Assembly (NCBI RefSeq): GCF_000024345.1
Contig: NC_013729.1
Location: forward strand, 4,836,001 to 4,900,000
From: Kribbella flavida DSM 17836
Lineage (GTDB): Bacteria > Actinomycetota > Actinomycetes > Propionibacteriales > Kribbellaceae
Reading direction: 5' to 3'
Length of the DNA: 64,000 nucleotides
Below, one piece after another: positions 42,688 through 51,631 of the stretch (its first letter is position 1; each line of letters begins with the position of its first letter). Below the pieces are notes generated by a model. The model was not told where the DNA came from and did not search any database. It worked only from the letters and a program-made list of their open reading frames with translations. Position numbers and translations under genes: made by a program.

Positions 42688-43070
42688 TCACCCGTGCGCG
42701 CCGAACTCGAACAGCACGGGGTCGAGTTCGGCGGTCAGCTGCCGGACTGAGTACGCCGCGAGCGGCGTGGGCACCACGTGGTTGTCGGTACCGCTCAACG
42801 TGCTCCGGCCGGAACCATCACCCGCGCCGGTCGAGGGTCGCAGGAATGCGGTCGGCCTTGGCCAGATGGGAAAGCGCGCGGGGATCGAGGCCGAGTTGCT
42901 ATGCGGTGTAGTGGGTTGGGATGCGGACGCGGTGGACAGGGTCGGCGAGGGCGCCGGTGTTGATGAAGTGTTGGATTTCGTCGGTCGAGATGGGGCTGAG
43001 GCTGTAGCGGTGCCGGGTCAGTACGCCGGCGCGGAGGAGCTCGCGGAGTTTGTCGAGGCCGACGCCGAGC
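42688..43070 (-). pseudogene. Possible remnants of a helix-turn-helix protein
   Basis: One minus-strand frame reads LDKLRELLRAGVLTRHRYSL and then STDEIQHFINTGALADPVHR, meets a TAG, and continues as LGLDPRALSHLAKADRIPAT, which resembles a short HTH or excisionase-type DNA-binding unit. Another frame ends with TPLAAYSVRQLTAELDPVLF near 42690. The pieces look like real protein sequence but are not joined in one frame. No family is assigned. Confidence 0.25.
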
Positions 43071-43074
43071 GGGG

Positions 43075-43719
43075 CTACTTTTCGACGGCCAGACGTACGC
43101 CCAGGCCGATGAAGATGGCACCCGCTGTGACGTCCAGTCCCCGGCGTACTGCACGTCGGCGGCGGAGCAGTCCGCCGATGCGGCCGGCGAGTAGCCCGAC
43201 GCTGCCGTCGACCAAGAACTCGAACGCCACCAGGATCGCGCCGAGCACGACGAACTGCAGCCAGATCTGCCCGAGCTGGGGGCTGACAAACTGCGGTAGC
43301 AAAGCGATCGTGAAGGTCACCATCTTCGGATTCAGCAAGTTCGTCAGGCAACCTCGCAGATACGCCTGGCGGCCGCCCAGTCCCGCCACCTCGTCGGACG
43401 CCTCGCTCATCTCGAGCTTGCCGCGACCGCGGATCGCTTGCACACCCAGATAGATCAGATAGGCGGCTCCAATCACCCGCACCACGTTGAAGGCCGTCGG
43501 CACTGCAGCGAACAACGCAGTCAGTCCCGCAGCCGCCAGCGCGACATGAATCGCCTCACTGGTTGCAACCCCGCAGGTCGCTAGCAGTCCTGCCCTCGCA
43601 CCGCCACGAATGCCACACCCCAGTACGAACAACATGTCGGGGCCCGGCACCACCATCGCTACGGCAGTAGTCACTACAAATGCCACCAGCAACTGCGGAT
43701 CGACGATCATCCCCATCAT
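43075..43719 (-). CDS. LysE/RhtB-family amino acid exporter
   Basis: A 214-residue membrane protein with six helices. VVPGPDMLFVLGCGIRGGAR in helix 1-2 is the LysE family signature, followed by GLLATCGVATSEAIHVALAA, YLGVQAIRG and GCLTNLLNPKMVTFTIALLP. It should export an amino acid or derivative such as homoserine lactone or lysine. A second in-frame Met lies at 43710. It stands alone, transcribed away from the small frame at 43733. Confidence 0.92.
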   Translation of the reverse strand: MMGMIVDPQLLVAFVVTTAVAMVVPGPDMLFVLGCGIRGGARAGLLATCGVATSEAIHVALAAAGLTALFAAVPTAFNVVRVIGAAYLIYLGVQAIRGRGKLEMSEASDEVAGLGGRQAYLRGCLTNLLNPKMVTFTIALLPQFVSPQLGQIWLQFVVLGAILVAFEFLVDGSVGLLAGRIGGLLRRRRAVRRGLDVTAGAIFIGLGVRLAVEK

Positions 43720-43732
43720 GCTGCCACAGCAG

Positions 43733-43948
43733 CTAACAGCATCGTCGATGCTGTCTCACGAGATCGAGCCGGTGGACGACCTCGCTCGGTTCCGAGCCCA
43801 GGAACAACGCCCGGATCACGGAGCAAAGATCCCCGCCGCGCGGGACCAGGTCCAGTTCCGACCTGTCCACCTGCATCTCCGGTCCTTGGGCGTGCTGCAC
43901 GACTCGGGCGGACCGAACAATGACGTTGTGAGTGGTCGGGTGTTCCAC
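43733..43948 (-). CDS. Possible small protein, unknown function
   Basis: A 71-residue frame (SARVVQHAQGPEMQVDRSEL; CSVIRALFLGSEPSEVVHRL) that fills the gap between the LysE gene and the dimethylformamidase-like gene in the same orientation. Codon use is moderately G/C-rich at third positions. There is no recognised domain and no strong ribosome site. It may be the end of a lost gene. Confidence 0.3.
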   Translation of the reverse strand: MEHPTTHNVIVRSARVVQHAQGPEMQVDRSELDLVPRGGDLCSVIRALFLGSEPSEVVHRLDLVRQHRRCC

Positions 43949-43957
43949 CGGTGCAGC

Positions 43958-45595
43958 TCACAATTTGCCAGCCGTCCGGGTTGCTGGAGCCGAGGGGCTG
44001 GCGAAGCGGTCCAGGACGGTACGGGTGACGTCCTTGATTTGAGTGTCACCGTTGGTGAGGCCGCGGACCCACTCGGCGGATCCGGCGTTGAAAACGGTGC
44101 CGTCCCCCCGATGGAAGGTGGCGATCATGCCGGAACCGTGTGGGTGCTGGAGGTGGCCAGGCGGGCGGCCCGCGAACATGGCGCCGATGCTGGCTGTTGC
44201 GTCTTCGTCAATCACTGCTGGCGCCAAGGCGAGAATTTCCAAGGACTGTGGGGCACCGTCGGCTTGGGTAGCGTGAGGCAACCCGTCGGCAATCACGTAG
44301 TCCACCCCGTCGACTTCGAAGCCGACCACGCCGCTCGAGGCGCCGAGCAGGTCCCCGTAGTACAGGTCGGCGCCTTCAAACGCCCAGTGGTCAGGACGAT
44401 AGACGGTGAACCCGCCGGCACCTCTGGGCACTCTGCCGGCATAGCGGTGATAGATGCCCTTCGACCCTGATAGGCCCATCGTGGCTGCCGCGGGACGATT
44501 GATCCGCGGGTCGTCCCAGTTGGACGTGAGCAGGTGCTCCTGGTCGCTGCCGAGGACGGGATCGTCCGCTGCGGAGGTCTTGTAACAGACTTGGGTGGCG
44601 CCGTTGTTCTCGAGCCGGATCTGCCAGTAGAAGTTGCCTGCGAACCGGGCCAGGTTGCCACCGCCCTCGACGAAGTCGTCGATGTGATCGCGCATCTGCC
44701 ACGACCAGTACTCGTCGTGACCGACGACTACCAGACTGCGGTAGCGGTCCAACAGTTCGGGTCGGTAGTGCAGGTCATGCTGGGTCAGATAGTCGAACTC
44801 GTAGTTCTGCGCTTCGGCCCAGACGACGAAGGGGCGCTCGTAAGTTGCCCAACCTGCGCTGGCGTGCCAATAGCCGTATCCGTTGGCAAAAGCCCACTCA
44901 TAGCTCTCGAACCGGACATCGGCCGTGGGCGAGTGAGGGAAAGAGTTGACCGGTCCTGGCGCACCGAGCGGCTTGACCAATTGACCGCGGGCGATGGGCC
45001 GGTGCAAGGACAGCACCGGTGAGTGGATTCGCTGAGCAGGGTCTTGGCCGAGGCCGCCGTAGGAGTTGGCGCCACCCCAATCGTTGTACGCATTCATGGT
45101 GCTGGTGGTCAGCACCAGAGCCATAGGCGCCGTGCTCGTTGCCGAGGCGCCCGCGCGGACGACGAAGTAGTGCTCGCTGCGCCGCGTCTCACCGCGATCG
45201 TTGGTGGTACTGACCACTACGAGATAGCAGCCCGACGGCCAGTCGGCAGGGATCCGCACTGCGTAGGTAGCTTGCCAGTCGCAACCGCGAACGGAGCAGT
45301 CGTCCGGGGTTTCCTGGCGGCGGCCGGGCAGCGCCTCGGCGCAGTGTACGGTCCGCGGGTGAAGTCCGTCCTTGACGATATCGAGATCATAGGTGGATCC
45401 GGTTGTGTGAACGTAGAAGGTGACCTCATCGCCAGGGGCGTATGACATGTTGTCGGTATAGCACCAGATCTCCAGCAACTGCGGATCGTTGTAGGGGAAC
45501 TCGTAGAACCAGTGTTCTTCGGCCTTGAATCCCTGGGGCCGCACCAGTGCCGTCCGCATCGGGCCGAGCCCGGTGCCGAACTGTGAGTTGTTCAT
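43958..45595 (-). CDS. N,N-dimethylformamidase large (beta) subunit-like protein
   Basis: A 545-residue protein similar to the large subunit of dimethylformamidase. An N-terminal beta domain (EIWCYTDNMSYAPGDEVTFY; VRIPADWPSGCYLVVVST) precedes a domain containing STMNAYNDWGGANSYGG, LVVVGHDEYWSWQMRD and FVEGGGNLARFAGNFYWQIR. HDEYWS and the glutamine-amidotransferase-like GGGNLARFAGN are highly characteristic. In known enzymes iron bound by Tyr/Tyr/Glu hydrolyses formamides; the small subunit is absent here. It lies 16 bases downstream of the dehydratase gene in a sugar-acid cluster, so the natural substrate may be an N-substituted amide other than dimethylformamide. Confidence 0.85.
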   Translation of the reverse strand: MNNSQFGTGLGPMRTALVRPQGFKAEEHWFYEFPYNDPQLLEIWCYTDNMSYAPGDEVTFYVHTTGSTYDLDIVKDGLHPRTVHCAEALPGRRQETPDDCSVRGCDWQATYAVRIPADWPSGCYLVVVSTTNDRGETRRSEHYFVVRAGASATSTAPMALVLTTSTMNAYNDWGGANSYGGLGQDPAQRIHSPVLSLHRPIARGQLVKPLGAPGPVNSFPHSPTADVRFESYEWAFANGYGYWHASAGWATYERPFVVWAEAQNYEFDYLTQHDLHYRPELLDRYRSLVVVGHDEYWSWQMRDHIDDFVEGGGNLARFAGNFYWQIRLENNGATQVCYKTSAADDPVLGSDQEHLLTSNWDDPRINRPAAATMGLSGSKGIYHRYAGRVPRGAGGFTVYRPDHWAFEGADLYYGDLLGASSGVVGFEVDGVDYVIADGLPHATQADGAPQSLEILALAPAVIDEDATASIGAMFAGRPPGHLQHPHGSGMIATFHRGDGTVFNAGSAEWVRGLTNGDTQIKDVTRTVLDRFASPSAPATRTAGKL

Positions 45596-45611
45596 GAGTG
45601 TGCGTTTCCCT

Positions 45612-47351
45612 TCACCATCCGCCGTGCCAGCCGCTGAGCAGACCGAGCGGAAGGTCGGTTTCGTCGGTACCGTCGACCGTGCGAGTCAAGAAGTCGAAGT
45701 CGCAGCCGTCGTCGGCTTGCAGAACGTGCTCGGTGTAGAGGTGCCCCCAACCGCGGCGGTAGGGACGCGGTGGCGGCGGGTTGTGCTGGAGGCGCCGATC
45801 GATCTCAGGTTCGGGCAGGTCAAGCCGTAGCGATCGGGCGGGGAGGTCGAGTTCGATCATGTCGCCGTCGCGGACGGCGGCCAGTGGGCCGCCCACCGCG
45901 GCTTCAGGTGCCACGTGCAGCACTGTCGTGCCGTAGGCGGTACCGCTCATCCGTGCATCGGAGATGCGGACCATATCGGTGATCCCGGCGCGAAGGAGTT
46001 TGGTGGGGATTGGCAGTTGTCCCCACTCCGGCATGCCCGGGCCGCCCACCGGGCCGACGTTGCGCAAGACGAGCACCGAGTCGGCGGTGACGGCGAGGTC
46101 GGGGGAATCGATCCGGTCGGCCAGGTCGGTGATGCTGTCGAACACGACGGCGGGTCCGCGATGCCGCATCAGGTGGGGCGAGGCAGCGCTCGTTTTGATG
46201 ACGGCACCGCGGGGAGCGAGATTGCCGCGCACCACGGCCAGCGCCCCGGGCGGCCCGAATGGGTCGTCCAGAGAGGCGATGACCGTCCGGTCGTTCACCG
46301 GGCCTACAACCTGATTGCCCAGTGAACGGCCAGAGACGGTCAGTGCCGTGGTGTCGAGCAGGGGCTTGAGCTCATGCAGTAGAGCGGGCACTCCACCTGC
46401 GTGGTAAAAGTCCTCGAACAGATGCTCTCCTGAAGGCCGGACGTTGACCAGCAGCGGGGTGCGTGCGGCGACTGCATCGAAATCGTCGAGGGTGAGGGCG
46501 GCGCCAACCCGGCGGGCCAACGCGAGCAGATGAACGATCGCATTCGTGGAGCCGCCGATGGCGGCCAGGACCGTGGCGGCATTCAGGAACGCCGGCCGGG
46601 TGAGTACCTGGACCGGGCGGGGCCCGCTGGTCGCCAAGGCGACCGCGCGGGCTCCGGCTGCCTCGGCGGCTGCGTATCGGCGGGCGTCACCGGCCGGCAC
46701 GGCAGCCGCATTGGCCAGGCTCATGCCCAGCGCCTCGGTGACAGTGGCCATCGTCGACGCAGTGCCCATCTCGGTGCAATGCCCGGCCCCGGGCATCGAC
46801 GCCTGCTCCAGGTCGGCGAACTCCGATCGGCTCATCTCACCGCGGCGCAACTGGTCGGCGTACCGCCACAGATCGGTGCCGACGCCAAGGCGCCGACCGC
46901 GGAAGACAGCCGGGACTGCCGGTCCACCCGTGACCATGATGGCGGGCACGTTGGCACTGGCCGCGCCCATCAGTTGGGCCGGTACGGTCTTGTCGCAGCC
47001 GCCGAGTAAGACGACCGCATCCAAAGGATAGGCGCGGATGCTTTCCTCCACGTCCATCGCCATCAGATTCCGGTACATCATGGCGGTCGGTTTCATCAGA
47101 TTCTCCCCCAGGGAGATCGTCGGGAACTCCACCGGTAGCCCTCCGGCTTGCAGCACTCCGCGACGGACCGCGTCGGCCAGACCTCGTAAATGCAGGTTGC
47201 AATGCACCAGCTCCGACCACGAGTTGGCGATGCCGACGACCGGGCGGCCGTTGAGAGCTGCCGGCGACAAACCGGTGGCACGGAGGGAGGCTCGATGTAG
47301 AAAGCCCGGCAGGTCGTCCCCACTGAGCCAAGCGGCGCTGCGCAGTGGCAT
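45612..47351 (-). CDS. IlvD/EDD-family dehydratase (aldonic acid dehydratase-like)
   Basis: A 579-residue iron-sulfur dehydratase. GIANSWSELVHCNLHLRGLA opens the fold. Cluster ligand cysteines appear in VVLLGGCDKTVPAQLMGAA and GAGHCTEMGTASTM. AAIGGSTNAIVHLLALARRV and RISDARMSGTAYGTTVLHVA are family signatures. The pattern fits the L-arabonate/D-xylonate/gluconate dehydratase branch rather than the biosynthetic dihydroxyacid dehydratase, and neighbours are catabolic. It should convert an aldonic acid into a 2-keto-3-deoxy acid. It lies 14 bases downstream of the SDR gene and upstream of the dimethylformamidase-like gene. Confidence 0.9.
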   Translation of the reverse strand: MPLRSAAWLSGDDLPGFLHRASLRATGLSPAALNGRPVVGIANSWSELVHCNLHLRGLADAVRRGVLQAGGLPVEFPTISLGENLMKPTAMMYRNLMAMDVEESIRAYPLDAVVLLGGCDKTVPAQLMGAASANVPAIMVTGGPAVPAVFRGRRLGVGTDLWRYADQLRRGEMSRSEFADLEQASMPGAGHCTEMGTASTMATVTEALGMSLANAAAVPAGDARRYAAAEAAGARAVALATSGPRPVQVLTRPAFLNAATVLAAIGGSTNAIVHLLALARRVGAALTLDDFDAVAARTPLLVNVRPSGEHLFEDFYHAGGVPALLHELKPLLDTTALTVSGRSLGNQVVGPVNDRTVIASLDDPFGPPGALAVVRGNLAPRGAVIKTSAASPHLMRHRGPAVVFDSITDLADRIDSPDLAVTADSVLVLRNVGPVGGPGMPEWGQLPIPTKLLRAGITDMVRISDARMSGTAYGTTVLHVAPEAAVGGPLAAVRDGDMIELDLPARSLRLDLPEPEIDRRLQHNPPPPRPYRRGWGHLYTEHVLQADDGCDFDFLTRTVDGTDETDLPLGLLSGWHGGW

Positions 47352-47365
47352 CAGGTAACTCCTTG

Positions 47366-48139
47366 TCAATAGATCTGAGCGAGCAGGCCACCGTCGATCA
47401 CAAGGTCGATCCCGCTGATCTGCTGGGCCTCGTCCGAGCCGAGGAAGAGTACGGCGTGCGCTATGTCCTCGGGCACCGCGAACCGTCGCAGCGGATAGCG
47501 GTCGAGCAGTCGCCGACGAGCGTCCTCCGGGTCTGGCTGATAGGCGAAGAAGTCTTCGAGCAACGCCGTGTCGACGTCGCCCGGGCAAACTGTGTTGACG
47601 CGTATCCCTTCGGGTCCATGTGCGGCGGCCAAGGACCTGGCCAAGGCACGCAAACCGCCCTTCATCGCACCGTAGACAGGCATCTCGGGGTCGCCGACCA
47701 TGCCGAGCAGGGATGCGGTGATGACGATCGACCCACCGCCACGGTGCTGCATGTGCGGCAGAACGGAGTTCACGCCGAGCATGACCCCGCGCAGGTTGAC
47801 CTCGTACAGCCGGTCCCATGTCTCCGGCGCCGAATCGGGCAGCCGACCCATCATCTGGATGGCGGCGTTGGCATGCAGGATGTCCACACCACCGAATGCT
47901 TCGACCGTCTCATCGACGGCACGTTCGTTGCCTTCGGCCGTGGCCACATCAGCGGCCACGAGCAGATAGTTGGCCCCAGCAGCGGACAGTTCGTCACCAA
48001 GGCGCTCGAGTGCTGAGGTGTCTATGTCAACGCAAGTGACGGCGGCGTCTTCGGAAGCCAGTCGCAACGCGGTGGCGGCGCCGATGCCGTTGGCGGCACC
48101 AGTGATCACCGCGATCTTCCCGGTGAGACGGCCGGTCAC
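47366..48139 (-). CDS. SDR-family dehydrogenase
   Basis: A 257-residue classical short-chain dehydrogenase: TGAANGIG at residues 12-19, VDIDTSALERLG indicating NAD preference, NAAIQMMG, Ser in VITASLLGMV and YGAMKGG as the YxxxK site near residue 155. The C-terminus has SGIDLVIDGG. The GTG at 48139 overlaps the stop of the IclR gene by four bases and gives the normal SDR N-terminus; the longer reading from 48187 would translate into the regulator gene. It probably oxidises a sugar or sugar alcohol before the dehydratase acts. Confidence 0.9.
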   Translation of the reverse strand: MTGRLTGKIAVITGAANGIGAATALRLASEDAAVTCVDIDTSALERLGDELSAAGANYLLVAADVATAEGNERAVDETVEAFGGVDILHANAAIQMMGRLPDSAPETWDRLYEVNLRGVMLGVNSVLPHMQHRGGGSIVITASLLGMVGDPEMPVYGAMKGGLRALARSLAAAHGPEGIRVNTVCPGDVDTALLEDFFAYQPDPEDARRRLLDRYPLRRFAVPEDIAHAVLFLGSDEAQQISGIDLVIDGGLLAQIY

Positions 48140-48891
48140 GCCACAGTCCGCACGCCTTGAGACAGACGACTGGAAATCTCTTTGCACCAGCGGTGCACCG
48201 CGGGGCCAATCTGTTCGGCCGTGTCAACAGGCCAGCGCGCCTCGACCGCCGCCACGGAAATCGCCCCGATCGGCTGCCCGGCGAGGCCGAGGATCACGGA
48301 AGCAAAGCAGACCCCGCCGACCTCCGACTCACCGTCATCAATGGCGTATCCGGCTGTTCGTGCTTTGTCGACGTCCGCCTGAAGCGCCGCCAGAGTGGTG
48401 CGTGTGGTGGGGGTGAAGCGATGGTAAGGCTCAGGGCCGAGCAGCCCTGCCCATTCCTCAGCGGGCAACGCTGCCAGAACTGCCTTGCCGATCGCCGTTG
48501 CATGAGCCGGCACCGACTCTCCCAGCACGGTGGTCAATCGGATCGCGTGCCGACCGTCGATCGATCGGGACCACACGATCCGGCCTCGTCGCAGCACCGC
48601 CAGATTGATCGTCTCACCTGTCAGCGCGTGCAGATCCGCCATCGCCGGCGCCGCCAATTCCGGCAAACGCGAAAGGTCCGAGCGAAACGACAGTTCTGCC
48701 ACTGCCGGGCCCAACTGGTACAGGTGGCTTTCAGGCAGGTGCTCGACGTAGCCCCGAGACTGCAACGTACTCAGAAGTCGGTGAGCCGTAGCACGTGCTA
48801 CGCCCAGCTCAGTGGCGACGCCGACGAGCTTTTCGGTTCCCCGGGCCGCTAACAGTTCCAGCACCTCAAGCCCATGTTCAAGAGAGCCCAT
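48136..48891 (-). CDS. IclR-family transcriptional regulator
   Basis: A 251-residue regulator. The winged helix (MGSLEHGLEVLELLAARGTE, then LGVARATAHRLLSTLQSRGY) occupies residues 1-65 and the effector domain follows (ARAPAMADLHAL-like PELAAPAMADLHALTGETIN; VGGVCFASVILGLAGQP). GGGGAG directly precedes the ATG. It is translationally coupled to the SDR gene and divergent from the RraA-like gene, with only 96 bases between, so it likely controls both arms of this cluster. I see no clear palindrome in that gap. Confidence 0.92.
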   Translation of the reverse strand: MGSLEHGLEVLELLAARGTEKLVGVATELGVARATAHRLLSTLQSRGYVEHLPESHLYQLGPAVAELSFRSDLSRLPELAAPAMADLHALTGETINLAVLRRGRIVWSRSIDGRHAIRLTTVLGESVPAHATAIGKAVLAALPAEEWAGLLGPEPYHRFTPTTRTTLAALQADVDKARTAGYAIDDGESEVGGVCFASVILGLAGQPIGAISVAAVEARWPVDTAEQIGPAVHRWCKEISSRLSQGVRTVA

Positions 48892-48987
48892 CTCCCCGCC
48901 TTGTCTCGGTATGCGTAACAGCTCCGTTTGACTATTCGGATCACCATATCGACACTGAAATCCCGAAGTCAACGGAGAGGTAGGACC

Positions 48988-49644
48988 ATGAATGCATTCC
49001 ACGGCAACGAGCTGACCAGCGCACTGGTCGCCGATGCGCTCGACACCTTCGGGTTGCGCCACCAGTGCCTCGGGCCGGGCCTAGCACCTGTTCGATCGGA
49101 ATCGGCCAATCCCACGTGCCTAGTCGGCCCGGCCTTCACCTTGCTGGCGCAAGCGGCGGCTCATCCCAACCCAGCCAGCCCTTATCAAGGCTTGTTGGAG
49201 GGGATGGACCACGTCAGCGCCGGCGCTGTCGTTGTGTTCGCAACCGGGAATTCCGCGGCGGCCGCGGTGTGGGGTGAGTTGATCACCGCGGCATGCCAGC
49301 ACAAGGCAGTCGCCGGCGCGGTTACCGACGGGTTCGTCCGAGATGCCCAGGCGCTGGCGCAATCCGGGTTCCCGGTCTTCAACCGGGGCAGTGTGCCCTA
49401 CGACAGCAAGGGCAGGCTCGATGTCGTCGCCCATCAAGTGCCAATCGAGATCGACGGCGTACGCGTAGTACCGGGGGACCTGATCGTCGCCGACACAGAC
49501 GGGGTCGTGGTGGTCCCGCAGCAGGTCGTACCGCGGTTGACCAGGGCGGTTGAAGCCAAACAGGCGGCCGAGCACGACGTTCGGGCTTCCGTTGCCCGCG
49601 GGTCTACTTTGCGGCAGGCGTTTGACCAGCATGGTGTCCTGTGA
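48988..49644 (+). CDS. RraA-family aldolase/decarboxylase-like protein
   Basis: A 218-residue protein of the RraA/HMG-aldolase family. VADALDTFGLRHQCLGPGLA opens it, ARAAHPN-like LAQAAAHPN follows, and the signature GAVTDGFVRDAQALAQSGFP contains the Arg-Asp pair that binds substrate and metal in 4-hydroxy-4-methyl-2-oxoglutarate aldolases. VVPGDLIVADTDGVVVVPQQ is the usual C-terminal phrase. In this cluster it could cleave or decarboxylate the keto acid made by the dehydratase. GGAGAGG lies eight bases before the ATG. Its stop overlaps the glucosidase GTG. Confidence 0.9.
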   Translation: MNAFHGNELTSALVADALDTFGLRHQCLGPGLAPVRSESANPTCLVGPAFTLLAQAAAHPNPASPYQGLLEGMDHVSAGAVVVFATGNSAAAAVWGELITAACQHKAVAGAVTDGFVRDAQALAQSGFPVFNRGSVPYDSKGRLDVVAHQVPIEIDGVRVVPGDLIVADTDGVVVVPQQVVPRLTRAVEAKQAAEHDVRASVARGSTLRQAFDQHGVL

Positions 49645-51221
49645 CTTGTGAGGACTGGTGGCGGGATGCGGTCATCTACCAGATCTACCCACGATCGTTC
49701 CAGGACACAGCTGGTAACGGCGTCGGGGACCTTGCCGGCATCATCGCCAGGCTGCCCTACCTGTCCTGGCTGGGCGTTGACGCGCTGTGGATGTGCCCCT
49801 TCTACCGCTCGCCCCAAGCAGACTTCGGCTACGACATCACCGATCACACAGCCGTCGACCCTCTTTTCGGATCACTGCGTGACTTCGACGACCTCGTGAA
49901 AGCAGCGCACCAGGCCGGGCTGCGAGTCATCGTGGACTTCGTCCCCAACCACACGTCGATCGAGCATCATTGGTTCGTGGCGTCCAGGTCCAGCACCGCG
50001 AGTCCGTACCGTGACTGGTACCTGTGGGCCGACCCAGCACCTGACGGTGGGCCACCGAACAACTGGCGCAGCGTCACCGGCGGATCCGCCTGGACTCACG
50101 ACGCACGCACCGACCAGTACTACTTGCACTCGTTCTTGCCCACCCAACCGGACTTGAACTGGCGCAATCCCGCCGTCGTGAAGGCCATGCATGACGTTCT
50201 GCGCTTCTGGCTCGACCGTGACGTCGACGGATTCCGCATCGACATGGTCGACTACCTGATCAAGGATCAGCAGTTGCGCGACGAGCCTCTCGACAACGCC
50301 GGCGGCTATCAACCCGCCACCGCCAGCTACCAGTTGAATCAGCCGGAAACTATCGATCTACTCCGGTCCTTCCGAGCCCTCACGGACGGCTATGGACACG
50401 GTCGAGTCCTGATCGGCGAGGTCGAGTACGGTCTGCCGATGCCGCGCCTCACAAGTTATTACGGCAACGACGATGCCCTCCAACTGCCGATCAACTTCTG
50501 GCTGCTGTTTCTTCCCTGGACAGCACAGGCACTGCAGCGATTCATCACTGACTATGAAGCCGGACTTCCTGCAGCTGCCTGGCCGAACTGGGTGATCGGT
50601 AGTCACGACATATCTCGGGCCGCCAGCCGACTCGGAGCAGCCAGGGTCCGCTCAGCTCTCCTGGTGCTTCTCACACTCCGCGGCACGCCCTTCCTGTACT
50701 ACGGAGACGAGTTGGGCCTGCCCGATGCTGAGCTCCAAGCCCGGGACAAACGCGACCCTTGGGTCCAGGCCGATGCCAGCATCGGCCGTGATCCGGCTCG
50801 TACGCCGATGCCTTGGACCGCCGATCTTCCGCACGCCGGATTCTGCGCCGCCGAGGCTCAGCCGTGGCTGCCGATCGGCAGCAACCATCAAGGCCTTGAT
50901 GTCGAAACTCAACTGCAGGATCCGGGCTCCACGCTCCACCTCACGCGGGACTTGCTGACTCTTCGCCGGACTCACCGCGCACTGCGGGCCGGTTCCTGTC
51001 AGGTTGGTTCGCTCGATATCGCCGGGGTGTTGAGCTACGACCGCGAGTTCAACGGTGCCCGTCTCCGCATCCTGGTCAACTGTTCCGACAGCACTGTCAC
51101 CGTTTCCCTCGCCGGTGCTCGGCTCCTGATCTCGACCAGGCGGACCACATCTCTGGTCAACGACAGCGCGATCCTCGGCCCGGACGAAGGATGTGTTATC
51201 GATCTGCGCCCGCCTTCATGA
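49641..51221 (+). CDS. GH13 alpha-glucosidase/oligo-1,6-glucosidase-like enzyme
   Basis: A 526-residue cytoplasmic enzyme. DAVIYQIYPRSFQD opens the barrel, DFVPNHTS is conserved region I and DGFRIDMVDYL holds the nucleophile Asp near residue 200. The acid/base Glu is in LIGEVEYG near 260 and the third Asp in IGSHDISR near 323, where most relatives have N-H-D. The C-terminal beta domain is LRILVNCSDSTVTVSLAGA. It hydrolyses short alpha-glucosides. It starts with GTG inside the RraA stop (GTGA), so the two are co-translated, which links an alpha-glucoside to this sugar-acid cluster. Confidence 0.92.
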   Translation: MTCEDWWRDAVIYQIYPRSFQDTAGNGVGDLAGIIARLPYLSWLGVDALWMCPFYRSPQADFGYDITDHTAVDPLFGSLRDFDDLVKAAHQAGLRVIVDFVPNHTSIEHHWFVASRSSTASPYRDWYLWADPAPDGGPPNNWRSVTGGSAWTHDARTDQYYLHSFLPTQPDLNWRNPAVVKAMHDVLRFWLDRDVDGFRIDMVDYLIKDQQLRDEPLDNAGGYQPATASYQLNQPETIDLLRSFRALTDGYGHGRVLIGEVEYGLPMPRLTSYYGNDDALQLPINFWLLFLPWTAQALQRFITDYEAGLPAAAWPNWVIGSHDISRAASRLGAARVRSALLVLLTLRGTPFLYYGDELGLPDAELQARDKRDPWVQADASIGRDPARTPMPWTADLPHAGFCAAEAQPWLPIGSNHQGLDVETQLQDPGSTLHLTRDLLTLRRTHRALRAGSCQVGSLDIAGVLSYDREFNGARLRILVNCSDSTVTVSLAGARLLISTRRTTSLVNDSAILGPDEGCVIDLRPPS

Positions 51222-51337
51222 GCTTGCGGCGCCGGCCACGATCCCGGTTGAGCAATCTGAAGGTGATTCGATCAGCTTGCCAAGCTCGGTGTGAGCAGCA
51301 TTGGGGCGCCGAGCAGTCCCTCCGACCGCCCTCGTGC

Positions 51338-51619
51338 TTACAAGCGATCCATGTCGTCTCGGGCATCGGCCTTCGTCCTGCCACTCCCCTGGTCCGGGAG
51401 GAACCAGCCGAGCAACGGCTCCGTGACGCCGGCCTTGGTGTCACGACCGAGTCCCAGGATGGTGTAGAAGCCGTTGCAGGCGCCAAGTCCTCGACGGAAG
51501 AAGGTGATGCCCTCGAGTCGCACTCCGTCGTTGATGAGTCCGGTGGCGAAGGTGCGTGTGGTGACCTTGGGTGGCGGTGATCGTAACCGGTGTGCCAGCC
51601 TTTCGCTGACTGGTGGCAC
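51338..51619 (-). CDS. Hypothetical protein, possibly a remnant
   Basis: A 93-residue frame (TTRTFATGLINDGVRLEGIT; ACNGFYTILGLGRDTKAGVT; EPLLGWFLPDQG) that looks like protein sequence but matches no family I recognise. It lies 12 bases downstream of the serine hydrolase gene in the same direction. No convincing ribosome site is seen. Confidence 0.3.
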   Translation of the reverse strand: MPPVSERLAHRLRSPPPKVTTRTFATGLINDGVRLEGITFFRRGLGACNGFYTILGLGRDTKAGVTEPLLGWFLPDQGSGRTKADARDDMDRL

Positions 51620-51631
51620 TGAGTTGCGCAG

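Noticed and set aside
48892..48987. IclR operator in the gap between the second IclR gene and the RraA-like gene
   Set aside because: The TTCGGATCACCATATCGA region is not clearly palindromic and does not match the operator of the other IclR protein.
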